5,703 bases of DNA from Ruminococcus sp. Its GTDB lineage: Bacteria; Bacillota; Clostridia; Oscillospirales; Ruminococcaceae. A model generated the notes under the pieces. The model saw nothing but the letters and a program-made list of their open reading frames with translations, was not told where the DNA came from and ran no database searches. A program made the translations under genes and the position numbers. Positions within the stretch are counted from its first letter, which is position 1; every line of letters begins with the position of its first letter. Positions 3,731 through 5,703 of this stretch are shown here, in pieces. The DNA lies in the NCBI GenBank assembly GCA_019417865.1, contig DYCW01000394.1, forward strand, positions 1-5,703, in the 5' to 3' direction.

Positions 3731-4339
3731 ATGGAGCATTCGACAGATAAAAATCAACTGGCAATGCCGGAAAAGAAAGCAAGTACCCCTTCCATGATAT
3801 CAGACTTTGCCTCCGCTATGCGGATTGGTCAAGTCTTTGCATCCAGCAGTCTTGTGCCGACTGCATATGCAGGAAAGCCAGGAGATTGTGCCATTGCTGT
3901 GGATATGGCACAGAGAATGGGCGTTTCTCCGCTCATGGTCATGCAGCAGTTGTATGTTGTAAAAGGGAAACCGTCATGGAGTGGACAGGCTTGTTTGTCG
4001 TTCATTCGGCAGCGGTTTCAAGATGTCAGGGTGATTTATACCGGAGAGCGTGGAACGAACAACAGAGGGTGCTATATCACAGCAAAAGATGGTGATACAG
4101 AACTAGTCGGGACAGAAATCACCATTGCAATGGCAATCGAAGAAGGTTGGATGAGCAACAAAAAGTGGAAAAGCATGCCGGAACAAATGCTGGCATATCG
4201 GGCTGGTGCATTTTTTGCACGGGTTCACTGCCCAGAGGTGCTGATGGGTTGCCATGTGGAAGGTGAAGCAGATGACGTTGCAACAAAAAAAGCGGAAACA
4301 GCTCCAGACCCATTTGCAGAGGGACAAGCAAAATGCTGA
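3731..4339 (+). CDS. RecT-like single-strand annealing protein (putative)
   Basis: A 202-aa protein. Residues about 35-80 (SSLVPTAYAGKPGDCAIAVD, then MAQRMGVSPLMVMQQLYVVK) followed by GKPSWSGQACLSFI, and a C-terminal MPEQMLAYRAGAFFARVHCPEVLMG, match a group of clostridial phage proteins that I recall being annotated as RecT-like recombinases. A RecT-family protein would coat single strands exposed by the partner exonuclease and anneal them to complementary DNA. At 202 residues it is shorter than classic RecT (about 270 aa), and the family link is by recall, not alignment. Context supports it: the next gene overlaps by 7 nt and encodes a RecE/Exo8-type nuclease, the usual partner. AGGAGG (3719-3724) lies 6 nt before the ATG. 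A copy with no recombination role is the main alternative. Confidence 0.9.
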   Translation: MEHSTDKNQLAMPEKKASTPSMISDFASAMRIGQVFASSSLVPTAYAGKPGDCAIAVDMAQRMGVSPLMVMQQLYVVKGKPSWSGQACLSFIRQRFQDVRVIYTGERGTNNRGCYITAKDGDTELVGTEITIAMAIEEGWMSNKKWKSMPEQMLAYRAGAFFARVHCPEVLMGCHVEGEADDVATKKAETAPDPFAEGQAKC

Positions 4340-5118
4340 CAAATGAAAATTATTTTGCACCAGAAAGCAGTCAATCGTACATGAGTGTTTCGCAGTTCAA
4401 GTCTTTTCTGGACTGCGAGGCACGCACGATGGCAGAATTAAATGGCGAATATCACAAGGCAACCACAGATTCTCTTTTAATTGGCTCTTATGTGGACGCT
4501 TTCTTTGAAGGAACACTGCAATCCTTTATTTCGGCACATCCAGAAATTGTAACCAAAAAAGGAGAATTGAAAGCCCAGTACAAGCATGCAGATTATATCA
4601 TCCAGCGGGTACAGCGTGATAAAAAATTCATGCAGTATATGGGCGGTCAAAAGCAGAAAATTTTCACCGGAGAAATTTGCGGCGTGCCGTTCAAATCCAA
4701 AATTGACAGTTATCACGATGGTGTCATGATTGTGGATTTAAAGGTAGTTCGTGACTTTCAGCTGATTTACAGTCCAGAAAAAAAGCAGAAGCTACATTTC
4801 ATTGATTTCTGGCGATATGATATACAAGGTGCAGTATATCGTGAAATTGTACGGCAAAATACCGGAAAAACACTGCCATTTTACATAGCCGCCGTCACAA
4901 AAGAACCGGAACCCGATTTGGAATTATTCTGGATTCCAGATGATGTGCTGGACGCTGCATTGGAGTTTGTCGTATCTATGGTAAAGCGATTTCAGAAAAT
5001 AAAATCTGGTGAAATTGTTCCGATACCATGTGGAAAGTGTGCATATTGCAGAGCCAATAAGGTGCTGCAAAGCCCGATAAACTATAAGTCTGTTTATGAT
5101 TTTGAGGTGGAAGAATGA
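4333..5118 (+). CDS. Exo8/RecE-like PD-(D/E)XK nuclease (DUF3799 type) with Cys4 cluster
   Basis: The 261-aa protein matches, along its length, the phage 'exodeoxyribonuclease VIII-like PDDEXK' group. N-terminal YMSVSQFKSFLDCEARTMAE (16-35) is followed by GSYVDAFFEG (51-60). The catalytic core is KIDSY (D125), then IVDLK (D135, K137), a D-x-K form of the (D/E)xK motif, and YDIQGAVY (Q165, Y169), the QxxxY motif typical of RecB-like nucleases. C28 plus C233, C236 and C239 (CGKCAYC) have the one-plus-three arrangement of the iron-sulfur cluster in Cas4 and AddB. It would resect double-strand ends to give 3' single strands for the annealing protein. The start overlaps the previous stop by 7 nt with GAGGG (4319-4323) 9 nt upstream; its end overlaps the next gene by 4 nt (ATGA). 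Confidence 0.95.
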   Translation: MLTNENYFAPESSQSYMSVSQFKSFLDCEARTMAELNGEYHKATTDSLLIGSYVDAFFEGTLQSFISAHPEIVTKKGELKAQYKHADYIIQRVQRDKKFMQYMGGQKQKIFTGEICGVPFKSKIDSYHDGVMIVDLKVVRDFQLIYSPEKKQKLHFIDFWRYDIQGAVYREIVRQNTGKTLPFYIAAVTKEPEPDLELFWIPDDVLDAALEFVVSMVKRFQKIKSGEIVPIPCGKCAYCRANKVLQSPINYKSVYDFEVEE

Positions 5119-5681
5119 AAGAGAAAAAAGAATTTAACAAAAAAGTCACAATTATTTGCGATACCCGTGAACAGTGCAATCAACATATTGTACAATACTT
5201 GTATTCTCACGGAATTGCAACGGAAAATAGGAAATTGGATTATGGAGACTATTCCTTTGAAATCAATGGGAAAAGCTTTGAACGCTCCTGCGTGATTGAA
5301 CGAAAAGGCAGCGTGGATGAATTATACGGAAACATCACAACAAAAAATGGAGAACGAATCAAAAAGGAATTAGATGCAGCGGCTAAAAATGCAAGGCATA
5401 TTGAATTGATTCTGGAAGGTGTTACTTCGGAACAAGAATTGAAAGCATTTGAAATTCCAGAACCGCAAATGATTGCACAGAATCGAAAAATTAAGAGAAT
5501 CGGCGAAACGGTTTATTTTGCACTGCGTTCCCTTCGTTCTGGTAATCGCTGTGGGTTGCAGGTGTCGCTTGTAAAAAAAGAAGAGACTGCCGAAAAAATA
5601 TTGGAAATTTTCTATTATTACTACAAAAATTATGAGGTGGCAATTGCACCCCTGAGAAAGGAGAATCAAAATGGAGGATAA
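5115..5681 (+). CDS. ERCC4 (XPF-type) nuclease domain protein
   Basis: A 188-aa protein carrying the whole catalytic signature of the ERCC4 domain: ICDTREQ (D16, R18, E19), LDYGDYSF (G44, D45) and VIERKGSVDEL (E62, R63, K64, D68). Members cut DNA at branches, flaps or junctions; stand-alone phage copies are thought to act in recombination or replication, possibly as resolvases. After the core (about 10-105) there is a helical region and a tyrosine-rich EIFYYYYKNY near the C-terminus. No helix-hairpin-helix motif is visible, so it probably depends on a partner or on dimerisation for substrate choice. It overlaps the nuclease gene by 4 nt and the next gene by 11 nt, so the three recombination proteins should be made together. 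Confidence 0.94.
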   Translation: MKEKKEFNKKVTIICDTREQCNQHIVQYLYSHGIATENRKLDYGDYSFEINGKSFERSCVIERKGSVDELYGNITTKNGERIKKELDAAAKNARHIELILEGVTSEQELKAFEIPEPQMIAQNRKIKRIGETVYFALRSLRSGNRCGLQVSLVKKEETAEKILEIFYYYYKNYEVAIAPLRKENQNGG

Positions 5682-5703
5682 TGTGTTTGGGGAACGTCTG
5701 CGG
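5671..5703 (+). CDS. N-terminal fragment of the next gene, probable XRE-type HTH protein (3' end outside window)
   Basis: ATG 5671 is preceded by AAAGGAG (5657-5663) at 7 nt. The eleven codons in the window read MEDNVFGERLR. The 'FGERLR' opening is typical of XRE-family helix-turn-helix proteins (often followed by xLRxxxGLTQ), but this is too short to settle, and a replication initiator is also possible at this position. The start overlaps the end of the ERCC4 gene by 11 nt. Confidence 0.6.
   Translation, partial: MEDNVFGERLR

Overview
This window looks like the early (regulation, recombination, replication) region of a temperate phage or prophage of a low-to-moderate-GC Firmicute, most likely a gut clostridial lineage (Ruminococcaceae/Lachnospiraceae-like). 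The evidence is strong AGGAGG-type ribosome binding sites, small same-strand genes packed with overlaps of 4-14 nt, a cluster of tiny cysteine-rich proteins of a kind I know from clostridial phages and mobile elements, and a recombination cassette (RecT-like annealing protein, RecE/Exo8-like PD-(D/E)XK nuclease, ERCC4 nuclease). No integrase, structural gene, rRNA, tRNA or CRISPR array is visible. The host assignment is inference.

Layout. All supported protein genes are on the + strand. 1-113 is the C-terminal end of a small Cro/XRE-like DNA-binding protein. 149-997 encodes a membrane-anchored SPFH/prohibitin-family protein. A 125-nt gap with two adjacent hairpins follows. 1123-1772 holds a 65-aa phage protein, a 13-codon mini-ORF and a 130-aa single-pass membrane protein. 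1790-1832 is a helically phased repeat/palindrome cluster ahead of a zinc-ribbon plus coiled-coil protein (1858-2166). 2250-3101 encodes a PAPS-reductase-family PP-loop protein. 3119-3729 holds three tiny overlapping genes, two of them cysteine-rich. 3731-5681 holds RecT-like, Exo8-like and ERCC4 genes in a tightly coupled chain. 5671 to the end is the start of a further gene that looks like a helix-turn-helix protein.

How it works together. The recombination genes probably act as a set: the exonuclease makes 3' single strands, the annealing protein pairs them, and the ERCC4 nuclease trims flaps or cuts branched intermediates. The SPFH protein and the small membrane protein suggest a membrane-associated early function that cannot be defined from sequence.

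The most interesting signal lies in the gap between 2157 and 2247. The minus strand carries a near-consensus promoter (TTGACT, 17-nt spacer, extended TGA-TAAAAT) and, about 15 nt after the predicted start, a hairpin followed by seven U. The hairpin has two G.U pairs in the minus-strand RNA where the plus-strand RNA would have A/C mismatches. Together these predict an antisense RNA of about 55-60 nt, in genome position and design like the OOP RNA of phage lambda. It is not explained by any protein gene and merits an RNA-level test.
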